From NCBI RefSeq assembly GCF_013284035.1, contig NZ_CP054141.1, forward strand, positions 2,418,001 through 2,482,000: DNA of 64,000 nucleotides, read 5' to 3'. This stretch comes from Flavobacterium sp. M31R6 (GTDB lineage Bacteria; Bacteroidota; Bacteroidia; Flavobacteriales; Flavobacteriaceae). Positions 31,754 through 41,118 of the stretch are shown piece after piece. The notes beneath the pieces were generated by a model. The model did no database searches. It saw nothing but the letters and a program-made list of their open reading frames with translations, and was not told where the DNA came from. A program made the position numbers and the translations under genes. How positions within the stretch are numbered: the stretch's first letter is position 1; the number at the start of each line of letters is the position of its first letter.

Positions 31754-34700
31754 CTATTCGATAATTATTTTTCTTAGCTGATTTCCTTGTTGTGACTCTA
31801 CTAAAACAAAATAAACACCAGCTGTTAGTCCGTTCAAACTAAAGTTGAATTTATAAGTGTCTTTTCCTTCTTCATATTTAGAGTCGATTATCATATTATT
31901 GGTCAAATTAAAGACTTTGATGTGAGCCGGCATTACTTTATCAAGGGTCACATCAACTGTAAAAATTCCGTGTGAAGGATTTGGATAAATCTTTAGATCA
32001 AATTTTTTCTTTAAATCAGTATTGTCTGGATTTATGTACTCGCCTTCGACTACTACAATTTTTTTGGTTTGGGTAGCCGTACAGTTTTCTTTTTTGGTGT
32101 TTAATGTTAGTTCGTATTCTCCTACTTTGCTAAAACTCAATTCGGCAAAATCTTTGTTTTTTGAAACTACTGTAGCTTCGGGTGGTAAGATCCATTCGAT
32201 ACTGTCGGCAATAGGATTACTAATATCTACAATAATGAATTTTTCGTTCATAAAAACTTGTGAAGAAACCGCAAATTCAGCGCTAATTGCGGTGTCTTGC
32301 TTGGATATTTTTAATTTATCGGTGGCTTTACAACCTAATTTATTCGTTACAACAAGCGTATAATCAGCCGCTTCCGAAACAGTAATAATGGGTTTGTCAC
32401 TTGTAAAACCTTTTGTCGATATCCAAGAATATTTGGCTTTATCATCGGCAATAGTCGAATTAATTGTTAGTGATTGGTCGAAACAAAGAGTAACATCATC
32501 ACCTAGATTAATAACGTCTTTTGGTGGGTTTTCGATGGTATAGGTTTTGTCAATCACACAACCTTTGAAATCGGTTACAGCAACGGAATACCCTTTTGCG
32601 GAAGCATTTCTCAAAACATTCGATTGCTCACCAGTATTCCATAAATAAGTATAAGGGCCTTGTCCTCCGGATGAGGTTAGTACAATTGTAGCATCCGATC
32701 CTTCAAAACAAGTTGGTTTTGTAATGGTTTCGGCTGTAGCCAAATGAGGTGGAGCAGTGATTGTGATGCTTTTCGTTATGGTACATCCGTGATTATCGGT
32801 TACCAATACTGAATAACTCCCCGGTGTAACATCCTGTAAATTTGCTGTTCGCACACCTGTATTCCACAAATAGGAGTAGGGTGCTGTTCCTCCAGTTGGC
32901 GCAGTTGTAATTGTCCAATCCTTAGCATCTCCACAACGTGTGTATTGTGATGTCAAAGTGTTAGTTAATGGCGTAGGCTCAGTAATTGTAATGTTTTCGC
33001 TTTGTTTTGTCAATCCAAAAGAATCCGAAAGCACTACATAATAGGTGCCTGCGTTTGCATTTATCAAAGTTTCGGCTAGTCCAACAGCGTTTAATGGGTC
33101 GGTTGTTTTATACCATTTGTAATAATAAATTGGAGTCCCGCCCGAAGCAGAAGCTTTGATACTGGCTGTAGCATCTCCATTACATTTTACTATGTTGATT
33201 TGATTTATAGAAAGAACCAAGGGGTCGATTTTGTCTAAATCTTTTTCGATAATAGCACAGCCATTGGCATCTTTTACTGTAACGAAGTATTGCCCTGCAT
33301 AAATATTATTGATGCTCGTGTTAGACGGTTGGTTTAGATCCGAATAGATTAAATCTTTACTGCCATTGTACCATAAATAATTATAATTTGGAGTACCGCC
33401 CGTTACTTGGATTTCGATACTACCATCCTGTAATCCTAAAGCGGAAGGAGGATTTTTGGTTATTTTACTCACGTATAAAATGTCAGGTTCTGTGATTGTT
33501 ATAGTTTCAGAAGTTTGACATTGATTTTGGTCAGTAATGGTTACTGAATAACTTCCAGCAAAAAGATTATTTATGGTAGTAGCGTTCTCTCCTGTGCTCC
33601 AGTTTATGGTTGGTACGCCTGTTCCGCCTGAAGTTGAAATCGTTATGGAACCATCATTTCCGTTTTTGCAGGAAACATTTTTCGGGGTAGAATTAATTTT
33701 CAAAAGAAGTGGTTCACTGATTGGATTGCTTTTCAAAGAGAAAGTATTACCATTTGCATCTGTCACTTTCAATTCATAAGTTCCTGCTATCAATGTTTCG
33801 GATGGATTGATAGTAGATGCGGTAATGGTTGGCGTAAGAACATTGTGCCAATTGTAAGTGTAAGGAAGCACACCACCCGTTATAGTCGCCTCTAATATTC
33901 CAAATTTATCTCCATAACACTTAATGGTTGAGCTTGGAGTTTGAGAAATATCCGTAATTAATAATTTGTCGGGTTGAGTAATACTGTAGTTATTAGAAGT
34001 TGAACAACCATTTGCATCTGTAATCGTCAGTGTATAAGAACCTATTGGGAGATTGTCTAATAGTAATTCACTTCCAACAATAGAAACATTGGATTGGCTA
34101 CCAAAGCTATATTTATATGGGCTCGTTCCACCTGTTATTGCTACTTTAATACTACCGTTTAAGGTTTCAAAACCAGTTAGGTTTTTTATGACTAAATCAT
34201 TTATTGCTAAAGGAGCAGTAGGTTGGGTAATAATTATAGGGTTTAGCAGTGTTGCAGTACAATTATGACCAACGGCATCTGTAACAATAACTTGATAGGT
34301 GCCAGCACCTAGGTCAATTAAATTTTTATTAGTTGAATAATTTACAACGTCTTTTGTCCATTGTTGTGTATATGGCGCAGTTCCTCCGTTTATAGTGATT
34401 CCAATAGTACCTGTACTAGCGTGATGGCATAAAACATTGGTTTGTGATGTAGCGGTTACAGTTAATAAATTAGGTTGTTTTAAAGTAAATATAGTTGCTG
34501 TTTTTGTGGCACCAACAAAATCGGTTACTATGACCTTATAATCTCCAAATTCCAGTCCTTTTTGTTCAAATGAGTTGTCACCAAAAGCTAATCCATTTTT
34601 GAACCATTGATAATTGTAGGTAGCAACACCACCACTAACTACCGCCTGCAGTTCACCATTGAAATTTCCATTACATTTTATAGCAGAAGATTCTTTTATA

Positions 34701-37507
34701 CTGATTTGTAACAAAGGTGATTCTGTTATTTCGAAAGTTTTGGAAACAGAACATTGATTACTATCTTTTATTTCAAGAGTATAAAAACCTGCTTTTAACC
34801 CTGAAATATTTTTTATGGTTTTTGGAGTAAAAGAGGTATCAGTACTTGAAGTCCAATTATAGGTATAGCCACCATTACCTCCTGTTGGTTCTTGTGCAAA
34901 AGTTATAGCTCCCGTACTTTGACCGTTGATTAAGACAGGAGAGATTGATTCTTGAGGGAGGGTAATGGCTAAAGGTTGAGTTATTTCAATATCGGATGAG
35001 GTGTTTGTGCAACCAATAGCGTCTGTTACTGTAACAGAATATGTTCCTGCGATTAATCCTGAAAGATCTTTTGTTGTATCTGAATTACTCCATTTATAAG
35101 TGTATCCAGGTGTTCCACCAGAAACAGTTATTTCTATTGCTCCATCTATTCCATTACTACATTTTACAGGTGTAATTGTAAAAGGATTAATCACAATTGC
35201 TGGATTAGTTGATTTAAGTAAATCTTTAGTATCATTTATCGTATAGTCTCCATCGAATACTTCTACTTTATAGTTACCTTTCGTAACATCAATTCCTGTC
35301 AGGATTTTACTAGTTCCAACTATTGTTGAAGAACCATCTTTATACCAACTATAATTGTAATTTCTAGTTCCACCTTCAGCCACTGCTTCTAAAGTTCCCG
35401 AATCTCCAATGCATTTTATAGGTTTAGTTATTTTTATTTTTACATTTAATGCTTGTAAAGTAATTGGATCACTTGTAATAGGACATCCAGAAGAAGAGGT
35501 AACTGTAATCAGATAAGTACCGTTACTTAATGCTGTAATCGGGTTAGTTCTTGCTATGTTATCAAATTTTGGTTCATCTGTTTTTGATAATAAATAAGAA
35601 TAAATATCAGAGCCACCTTGAAGTACACCTCCACTTGGATTAATCTGAATTTGCCCGTCTGTAAGGATTGTTGGGGAGGGTTGAGTAATAGTTGATGTGA
35701 TTTCTAAAGACGAAGTTGGTTGTTTAATTGTAATAGCACTGCCATTATATGTGGCTACTGGAGTGTCGTTGTCTGAAATGGAATAAGTGTATGCACCCAT
35801 CTTAAAACCTGTTGCGATATAGTTATAGATAACGTTGTCTGTAGTTGTAATTGGAGTTGAGGTTACTGTATAAGGTTTATTGTCGCTATCTTTCCAAGTC
35901 ACATTGTAATTTTTAGTACCTCCTTGTATTTTTAATGTTATAATTCCATCAGTACCTCCGTTGCATTTTACATCTGTTTTAGTTGTAATGCAAGTTATTT
36001 TTTGTTTGACTTCTATTATTGTATCTTTTGAGCAATTATTACTGTCAACTATTTTTATTGTATAAGAACCTGCAATAAGTTGGCTTAAGTTTGGCGCTTC
36101 AGTGGTGCCCAAAAATATTTTATAAGCAGGTGTACCCCCTGATATATTATTAAGTTCTATAGAGCCGTCGGCAATATTAGGGCCTGATGAAGGAAAAGTT
36201 TTTCCTTTTATTGATATGGGTTTAAGAGGAGCACTTAATGAATCTGCTTGCTTAGTTGTACATCCTTTTATGTCTTTTACTGTTATTTGATAAGTTCCAG
36301 CTGCTAGACTTGAAAAAGTTTTGTTGTCTTGGAAGTTTGTTCCGTCTTTGCTGTATGTGTAACCACCATTACCTCCTTGTGGGTTTATTATAGAAATACT
36401 TCCTGTATTCTCTCCATTACATAAAATATCAATTTGTGAAGTTTGAAAGGTTATTGGGTCTATTTCTTCGTGTTTAAAATCTAGAATTGAGGGTGATATT
36501 AATGTTCCTTTATTTATTTTTTTTGAAATGTCATTTGGATCATTAATTTGTACTTGATATTCTATATTGTAATTATGCCCATTTTCTAATTTTGAAAAGT
36601 TTTCTAAGTTAGTATATACATATGTATTAGTATTCTCTGGATAGGTTTGGTCAATAACCTGCATCAGAGCAGTTGTATTAATAGGTAAGGGATTGCTAAT
36701 AGTGTTTTTTACTGAAATGAGTGATAAAATTTCCCCTTTTGTATCATCTAATTTTCTATCAAAAACAATATTAAGTTTGGTTATTGGATCTCCTTGACAT
36801 TGTGGTTTTTCATAAATAATTTTAGTAATAATTGGGGCACAGGGTTTAAAAGTTATTCCTAATGGAGTTGTAAACTGTTTGTTTTGACCATAACCCAACC
36901 GGAAATAAATAATTTTGTCAAAATAGTTGTGAATATTACTCCCTAGAAAATCATTAATACTAAATTTAGTCGAAGGACTGTTGTTTTTTGTAGCAGGAAC
37001 ATCATACCAATATGTCTTATTGTCTAAGGAATATTGCCAGTGGTAAACTTCGCTTGGAAAAATATTTGTGCTATTTGCATCTAATTCTAATTGCTCTCCA
37101 GAACATACTTCAGTTGTTGAATTTCTATTTTTAATTGTTATTCCATTTGGAATAAGGCTATAAGGGTAAAAATTCCCAGCATAACCACTTCCAGTCGAAC
37201 AGGATTGTAATGTGAAATTATCCCTTAATAATTCCAATAATGATTTTGTTACACTCAAATTTTGTGAGCATGATCCTGAGTTAGTAGTAAGGCTGAACGT
37301 AAAAGAATTACCTTTAATAGTTGTTAAATTGGGATAGTCCTGACTTCCATAATTGTTTGGGTTGGTAAAAGTATAGACATTACCTCCAACATTTGAATTA
37401 ACAGAAGCATCCCCTTTTGTCACATAAACATGTAAATTTAACGTATATGTTTGTCCATATCCTTTTATGGCTAAAATTAGAATCATTAACAAAAATATCT
37501 TCCTCAT
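31754..37507 (-). CDS. SprB-repeat adhesin-like protein with T9SS type A sorting domain
   Basis: 1917 residues. A signal peptide ends near KGYGQ (residue ~19), followed by a ~330-residue head. About 16 SprB-type repeats of 75-95 residues span ~355-1660, each with a C-N-G or equivalent start, a GGTxxYxYxW middle and a GxYxVxVTDxxGC end, closing in ITxP. A PKD/Ig-like part follows. The last ~75 residues (KIYPNPSHGIFTVDV to LRKIIIE) form a type A C-terminal sorting domain, so the protein should be exported by the T9SS and bound to the cell surface. SprB repeats are known from the F. johnsoniae gliding adhesin. It is separated from the upstream FN3 gene by 4 bp. Confidence 0.9.
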   Translation of the reverse strand: MRKIFLLMILILAIKGYGQTYTLNLHVYVTKGDASVNSNVGGNVYTFTNPNNYGSQDYPNLTTIKGNSFTFSLTTNSGSCSQNLSVTKSLLELLRDNFTLQSCSTGSGYAGNFYPYSLIPNGITIKNRNSTTEVCSGEQLELDANSTNIFPSEVYHWQYSLDNKTYWYDVPATKNNSPSTKFSINDFLGSNIHNYFDKIIYFRLGYGQNKQFTTPLGITFKPCAPIITKIIYEKPQCQGDPITKLNIVFDRKLDDTKGEILSLISVKNTISNPLPINTTALMQVIDQTYPENTNTYVYTNLENFSKLENGHNYNIEYQVQINDPNDISKKINKGTLISPSILDFKHEEIDPITFQTSQIDILCNGENTGSISIINPQGGNGGYTYSKDGTNFQDNKTFSSLAAGTYQITVKDIKGCTTKQADSLSAPLKPISIKGKTFPSSGPNIADGSIELNNISGGTPAYKIFLGTTEAPNLSQLIAGSYTIKIVDSNNCSKDTIIEVKQKITCITTKTDVKCNGGTDGIITLKIQGGTKNYNVTWKDSDNKPYTVTSTPITTTDNVIYNYIATGFKMGAYTYSISDNDTPVATYNGSAITIKQPTSSLEITSTITQPSPTILTDGQIQINPSGGVLQGGSDIYSYLLSKTDEPKFDNIARTNPITALSNGTYLITVTSSSGCPITSDPITLQALNVKIKITKPIKCIGDSGTLEAVAEGGTRNYNYSWYKDGSSTIVGTSKILTGIDVTKGNYKVEVFDGDYTINDTKDLLKSTNPAIVINPFTITPVKCSNGIDGAIEITVSGGTPGYTYKWSNSDTTKDLSGLIAGTYSVTVTDAIGCTNTSSDIEITQPLAITLPQESISPVLINGQSTGAITFAQEPTGGNGGYTYNWTSSTDTSFTPKTIKNISGLKAGFYTLEIKDSNQCSVSKTFEITESPLLQISIKESSAIKCNGNFNGELQAVVSGGVATYNYQWFKNGLAFGDNSFEQKGLEFGDYKVIVTDFVGATKTATIFTLKQPNLLTVTATSQTNVLCHHASTGTIGITINGGTAPYTQQWTKDVVNYSTNKNLIDLGAGTYQVIVTDAVGHNCTATLLNPIIITQPTAPLAINDLVIKNLTGFETLNGSIKVAITGGTSPYKYSFGSQSNVSIVGSELLLDNLPIGSYTLTITDANGCSTSNNYSITQPDKLLITDISQTPSSTIKCYGDKFGILEATITGGVLPYTYNWHNVLTPTITASTINPSETLIAGTYELKVTDANGNTFSLKSNPISEPLLLKINSTPKNVSCKNGNDGSITISTSGGTGVPTINWSTGENATTINNLFAGSYSVTITDQNQCQTSETITITEPDILYVSKITKNPPSALGLQDGSIEIQVTGGTPNYNYLWYNGSKDLIYSDLNQPSNTSINNIYAGQYFVTVKDANGCAIIEKDLDKIDPLVLSINQINIVKCNGDATASIKASASGGTPIYYYKWYKTTDPLNAVGLAETLINANAGTYYVVLSDSFGLTKQSENITITEPTPLTNTLTSQYTRCGDAKDWTITTAPTGGTAPYSYLWNTGVRTANLQDVTPGSYSVLVTDNHGCTITKSITITAPPHLATAETITKPTCFEGSDATIVLTSSGGQGPYTYLWNTGEQSNVLRNASAKGYSVAVTDFKGCVIDKTYTIENPPKDVINLGDDVTLCFDQSLTINSTIADDKAKYSWISTKGFTSDKPIITVSEAADYTLVVTNKLGCKATDKLKISKQDTAISAEFAVSSQVFMNEKFIIVDISNPIADSIEWILPPEATVVSKNKDFAELSFSKVGEYELTLNTKKENCTATQTKKIVVVEGEYINPDNTDLKKKFDLKIYPNPSHGIFTVDVTLDKVMPAHIKVFNLTNNMIIDSKYEEGKDTYKFNFSLNGLTAGVYFVLVESQQGNQLRKIIIE

Positions 37508-37511
37508 AATC

Positions 37512-39581
37512 TTAAAATTTTATATCATAAAAAGCCATTTTTGAAATCCTTCCGTCCGCAAAAAGGGCTCTTATGGCATATTTATAGGTTGTATTTATCG
37601 TAATGCTAGGGTCGGATATTTTTTTTGTTTGAGCTGTGACCATTTGCATCAATTGCATGGGTTCGTCTGCTGTGGCTTTGTAAATTTCAAAACTTTCGAC
37701 ACCCGTTGCTCTGTATTCCCAAGATAAATCAATGCTGTTGGTGGTAGTATTAGCTTGTGCATAAAATCCTTTTACAACTGGCATAACTGAGGCGAGAGGA
37801 ATAAAAACAACTATTTCTGGTGATGGATTTGAAACCAAATTATTTTCGTCTTTAGCATATAGGGCATACCGATAAGTACCGCCTTCTATAATGCTTTTAT
37901 CTACGTAGGATTCTGGTTTGTCTTTGGTATCCAAAATCAATTGCCAGTCTTTTTGTTCATTTTCTTTACGATAGAGTTGATGCGAGGCTACATCTTCACT
38001 TTGGCTATTAATCCATTCTAAAGATACCATTCCGTCTTTTATCTCATAATTGGTAAAAATTGGTGAAGTAGGAGGAATGACATCTGGTTTTTTGACAATC
38101 AATACTTCTGAAAAGAGTGACATGTTATAATGGGTGTCGACCGCTATTATTTTGTAATAGACTTTACTGTTCAAACTTTTAACGGTGACACTGTCTTGGT
38201 ATTTGTTAGATTCGCTTGGGCTCACCGTCAATTGACTAAATTCTTCGTTCGGATTGTAGGCTTTGTAAATGCGGTAGCCCATTAAATCCTTTTCTTTATT
38301 GGGATCCCAGTATATGTTAACTACTCCCAAACTATCAATAGCTCCTTTTAAGTTTACAGGCTTAGCTGGAGGAATAGAATCCACAGGTTGCACCAGCATC
38401 GGGAAAGATGTTCTATTGCTGCCTTGTTTGCCTATGGCAGTTATGGTAAAATAATTGGTTGAGGCTAGTTTGTTGTAGGTTACTGTTCTGTTTTTAGGAG
38501 CAATTTTTTTTATGACGGGGATGTATTTATCATCATCAGCATCAGAACGATTGAGTTCAAATCCAGTGATTTCCGAATCGCCTGCCTCATCAAATTCCCA
38601 AGTTAGTGTTACAGTCTTATCATCTTTGAAATCTTTTATGGTAAGATGTGGTACATATTTTAGGATTGATTTACCAGTCCCTGAAACCACTTCAGAGTAA
38701 GGACCTAATTCTCCAAAAGCAGAAATTCCCTGAATTCGATAACTGTATTGTAGGTTATTAGCAATTGAATCAACATAAAAAATACGATTATTATTTTCAT
38801 TTTCTTGATTCATACTGGTGTAGGGCTTATTGGTAATTCGCTCAAAATGAATTTTGTCTTGGGAACGTTCTACATAATAGCTGCCATAAGCATGAGCTAA
38901 TATCTTAAAGTTCCAACTCAGCATCGTACTTTTGTCTGTAAAATGGGCGGAAAAATCCATAGGTTTGGGTAAATCTTCATATTCTTTTAAGCCCACAAAT
39001 ACGCCTCCGTATTTTATTACTAGCTCTTCTTCGGGCACATTGGATGAAACTCTATAGATGTATTTTTCATTTTTCTGTGCGGTTATATCTTCAAAACCTA
39101 ATCCTGCTTTTTTTGCCATTTGAAAATCCTTGTCGGCTGCAAATAGTGCAAAAGTGAAACGTTGTTCGCTTTCCTCGGATATATTAACGATAGATTGTAA
39201 TTGATTTACACCAGTTACTCCAAAACTTTCTCCATAAAGCGCTTGTGCAATGATGGCTCCATTATCGTTGTCTGCTATTGTTTTTTCCCAATTTTCAAGT
39301 GGTTCTGGTTTTAGTTCTTTTGCTAAAATTATTTTTTCAGGATTTGCCAATGTTTTGTTATCTCTTGTTACGGTATAGCGTTCGAGTTGATACCCATATT
39401 TATTTAATTTTTTCCATGCAAGTGCATCGCTAGGTGCCCAACGCAAAAGAATTTTATCTTTTTGAACTCTTACGATTACTTGAATAGTTGATTCTTTTTT
39501 AGGCTTTTCAATTTTTTTTACTTGAGAATAGCCTTTGAAAAGAACAATAAAAATTAATGCAACCAAAAATGTATGCTTCAT
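37512..39581 (-). CDS. secreted fibronectin type III protein
   Basis: I choose the ATG at 39579-39581 (MKHTFLVALIFIVLFKGYSQ), which opens directly with a signal peptide; a longer frame from 39647 adds 22 residues with a second hydrophobic stretch. The protein is then 689 residues. After a ~200-residue N-terminal beta domain (KDKILLRWAPSDALAW) come four or five fibronectin III-like modules, each with a W-strand and a YxY or YRI strand (LMGYRIYKAYN, FEIYKATAD). No sorting domain or toxin end is seen. It is almost fused to the SprB-repeat gene (4-bp gap), so the two are surely co-transcribed and may act together at the surface. Confidence 0.82.
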   Translation of the reverse strand: MKHTFLVALIFIVLFKGYSQVKKIEKPKKESTIQVIVRVQKDKILLRWAPSDALAWKKLNKYGYQLERYTVTRDNKTLANPEKIILAKELKPEPLENWEKTIADNDNGAIIAQALYGESFGVTGVNQLQSIVNISEESEQRFTFALFAADKDFQMAKKAGLGFEDITAQKNEKYIYRVSSNVPEEELVIKYGGVFVGLKEYEDLPKPMDFSAHFTDKSTMLSWNFKILAHAYGSYYVERSQDKIHFERITNKPYTSMNQENENNNRIFYVDSIANNLQYSYRIQGISAFGELGPYSEVVSGTGKSILKYVPHLTIKDFKDDKTVTLTWEFDEAGDSEITGFELNRSDADDDKYIPVIKKIAPKNRTVTYNKLASTNYFTITAIGKQGSNRTSFPMLVQPVDSIPPAKPVNLKGAIDSLGVVNIYWDPNKEKDLMGYRIYKAYNPNEEFSQLTVSPSESNKYQDSVTVKSLNSKVYYKIIAVDTHYNMSLFSEVLIVKKPDVIPPTSPIFTNYEIKDGMVSLEWINSQSEDVASHQLYRKENEQKDWQLILDTKDKPESYVDKSIIEGGTYRYALYAKDENNLVSNPSPEIVVFIPLASVMPVVKGFYAQANTTTNSIDLSWEYRATGVESFEIYKATADEPMQLMQMVTAQTKKISDPSITINTTYKYAIRALFADGRISKMAFYDIKF

Positions 39582-39661
39582 GCGAATTATTTTGTTGAGA
39601 ATAATAGAGGGTACAAAAACGAATTGAAGCAGTATGTGAATTATCACATACTGCTATGAAA

Positions 39662-41026
39662 TTACAGATTTCGTTTTAAAATTTTAGTTTTTGAGAAAGC
39701 CCAAATAACATTATCCTTGTAGGCTATTTTTAAAATATCTTCATTATGGTTGTACTCGATAGACCAGGAAGCTCCTCCATCGGTTGTTTTATAAATAACA
39801 TTTTTTAATGTTGCCCAACCAGTAGTAGCATCTTTAAATACAAAGTTTGAAAAATTTTCACCATTATATATTGAAATCCAATTGTCTCCTCCATTGTTAC
39901 TCTTATAAATTTTAGAAGAAGAAGGTCCTACAAGCAGCAGCAGTCCTGAGTCAGCATCAAAAAACTGTATTTCTCTAATATATGTTTCATTTGGTTCATC
40001 CGTAAAGAATTTTTCTTTCCAACCAGCAGAACTGGTATTTTTATAAATCATAAAAGGCTTCAAAGTGTAACTTGAATTTACAGTTATTCCTTTGTATCCC
40101 GTTACCCAAATGTGGTTATTGTCTAAAGCAAAGGATGCAAGACCTAATCCTACATAAGTATCGGTATTGCTTGTATATACGTTGGAAAAATTGATTCCGT
40201 CATTTGTGTCGTAAACAGTTCCATTATATGTAACAATTGTTCCTGCGGTCAAATTTTCGTTTGCGGTTACCACCCCAATCGTTGATGTGCCTTTAAAAAC
40301 AAGATCTCCCCTCGTTCCACTAGAAGCGAGCGTCTTATATAAGTTTGCACTGCCGTATAAAGACCACCCTTCATCATTTGTTGTAGCAGAAAATGGAAAT
40401 CTAGAATCCGATTGCGTATCTATCCAGATTCCCCATGTTTTTCCTTCATCAAAAGATCTATAAACATAAAAATAAGAAATACTACTTCCTCCAGAAAGGG
40501 TGGTTTTACTCTCCGTATGGTAATATATAGCTCTGTTATCCAAGATTTGAACATTGCTTACTGATGCATTTATAGAAGGGCTGTTCATAACAATCCAAGG
40601 ACTAGGGCTCCTGTTTCCTAAAATTGCAATATTGCCATTGTAACAATTCTTAACTAAATTTGTTACTTTTGAATTCGTGATAATAAGTGTTAATATTGGT
40701 ATTTGCGTGTCCATCGTATCCGGTATCTTAAATTTTATTTCCGTGGAGGTGGCTGAAATAATCTTTGCTGGGATGCCGTCAAAAACCAAACTAATATCTT
40801 CGATTTTGTCTGTAAAATTTTCTCCATAGATTGTAATTATATCATCCTTACGACCATAGTTTTTAGAATACGAATTTATTTTAACTTCTACCAAAGGCAC
40901 TGGAGTTGGTTTTGGTTCTGGTACAGTAGTATCTACTTTAACCGCTTCTACTTCTGAATCTTTGCTGCAGTTGCCGAATAATAATACAAATGGCAACACC
41001 ATTAATAATCTGATTTGTTTTTTCAT
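39662..41026 (-). CDS. lipoprotein with IPT/TIG domain and YCF48/BNR-like propeller
   Basis: 454 residues. The lipobox LLFGNC places the modified cysteine near residue 20. A Pro-rich linker leads to an IPT/TIG domain (~48-135: SYSKNYGRKDDIITIYGENF). The rest has repeated sialidase/YCF48-like blades with Asp-box style SxDxGxTW turns (SFDEGKTWG, SNNGGDNW, TTDGGASW). It is probably surface- or periplasm-facing and binds other proteins or glycans. It sits in the same run as the giant genes (80 bp from the FN3 gene, 92 bp from the 1602-residue gene). Confidence 0.85.
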   Translation of the reverse strand: MKKQIRLLMVLPFVLLFGNCSKDSEVEAVKVDTTVPEPKPTPVPLVEVKINSYSKNYGRKDDIITIYGENFTDKIEDISLVFDGIPAKIISATSTEIKFKIPDTMDTQIPILTLIITNSKVTNLVKNCYNGNIAILGNRSPSPWIVMNSPSINASVSNVQILDNRAIYYHTESKTTLSGGSSISYFYVYRSFDEGKTWGIWIDTQSDSRFPFSATTNDEGWSLYGSANLYKTLASSGTRGDLVFKGTSTIGVVTANENLTAGTIVTYNGTVYDTNDGINFSNVYTSNTDTYVGLGLASFALDNNHIWVTGYKGITVNSSYTLKPFMIYKNTSSAGWKEKFFTDEPNETYIREIQFFDADSGLLLLVGPSSSKIYKSNNGGDNWISIYNGENFSNFVFKDATTGWATLKNVIYKTTDGGASWSIEYNHNEDILKIAYKDNVIWAFSKTKILKRNL

Positions 41027-41118
41027 TTTTTTTGTGTATTTTATTTATTGTTTTACCCACTATTCTTGTCTTTTATTTATAAAATTTCATTTTATCTTTT
41101 AAGATTTTTTTCTTTCAT

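Noticed and set aside
31754..37507. Large nucleotide tandem repeat
   Set aside because: The SprB-type repeats are evident at protein level only; at DNA level they are too diverged to list as a repeat array.
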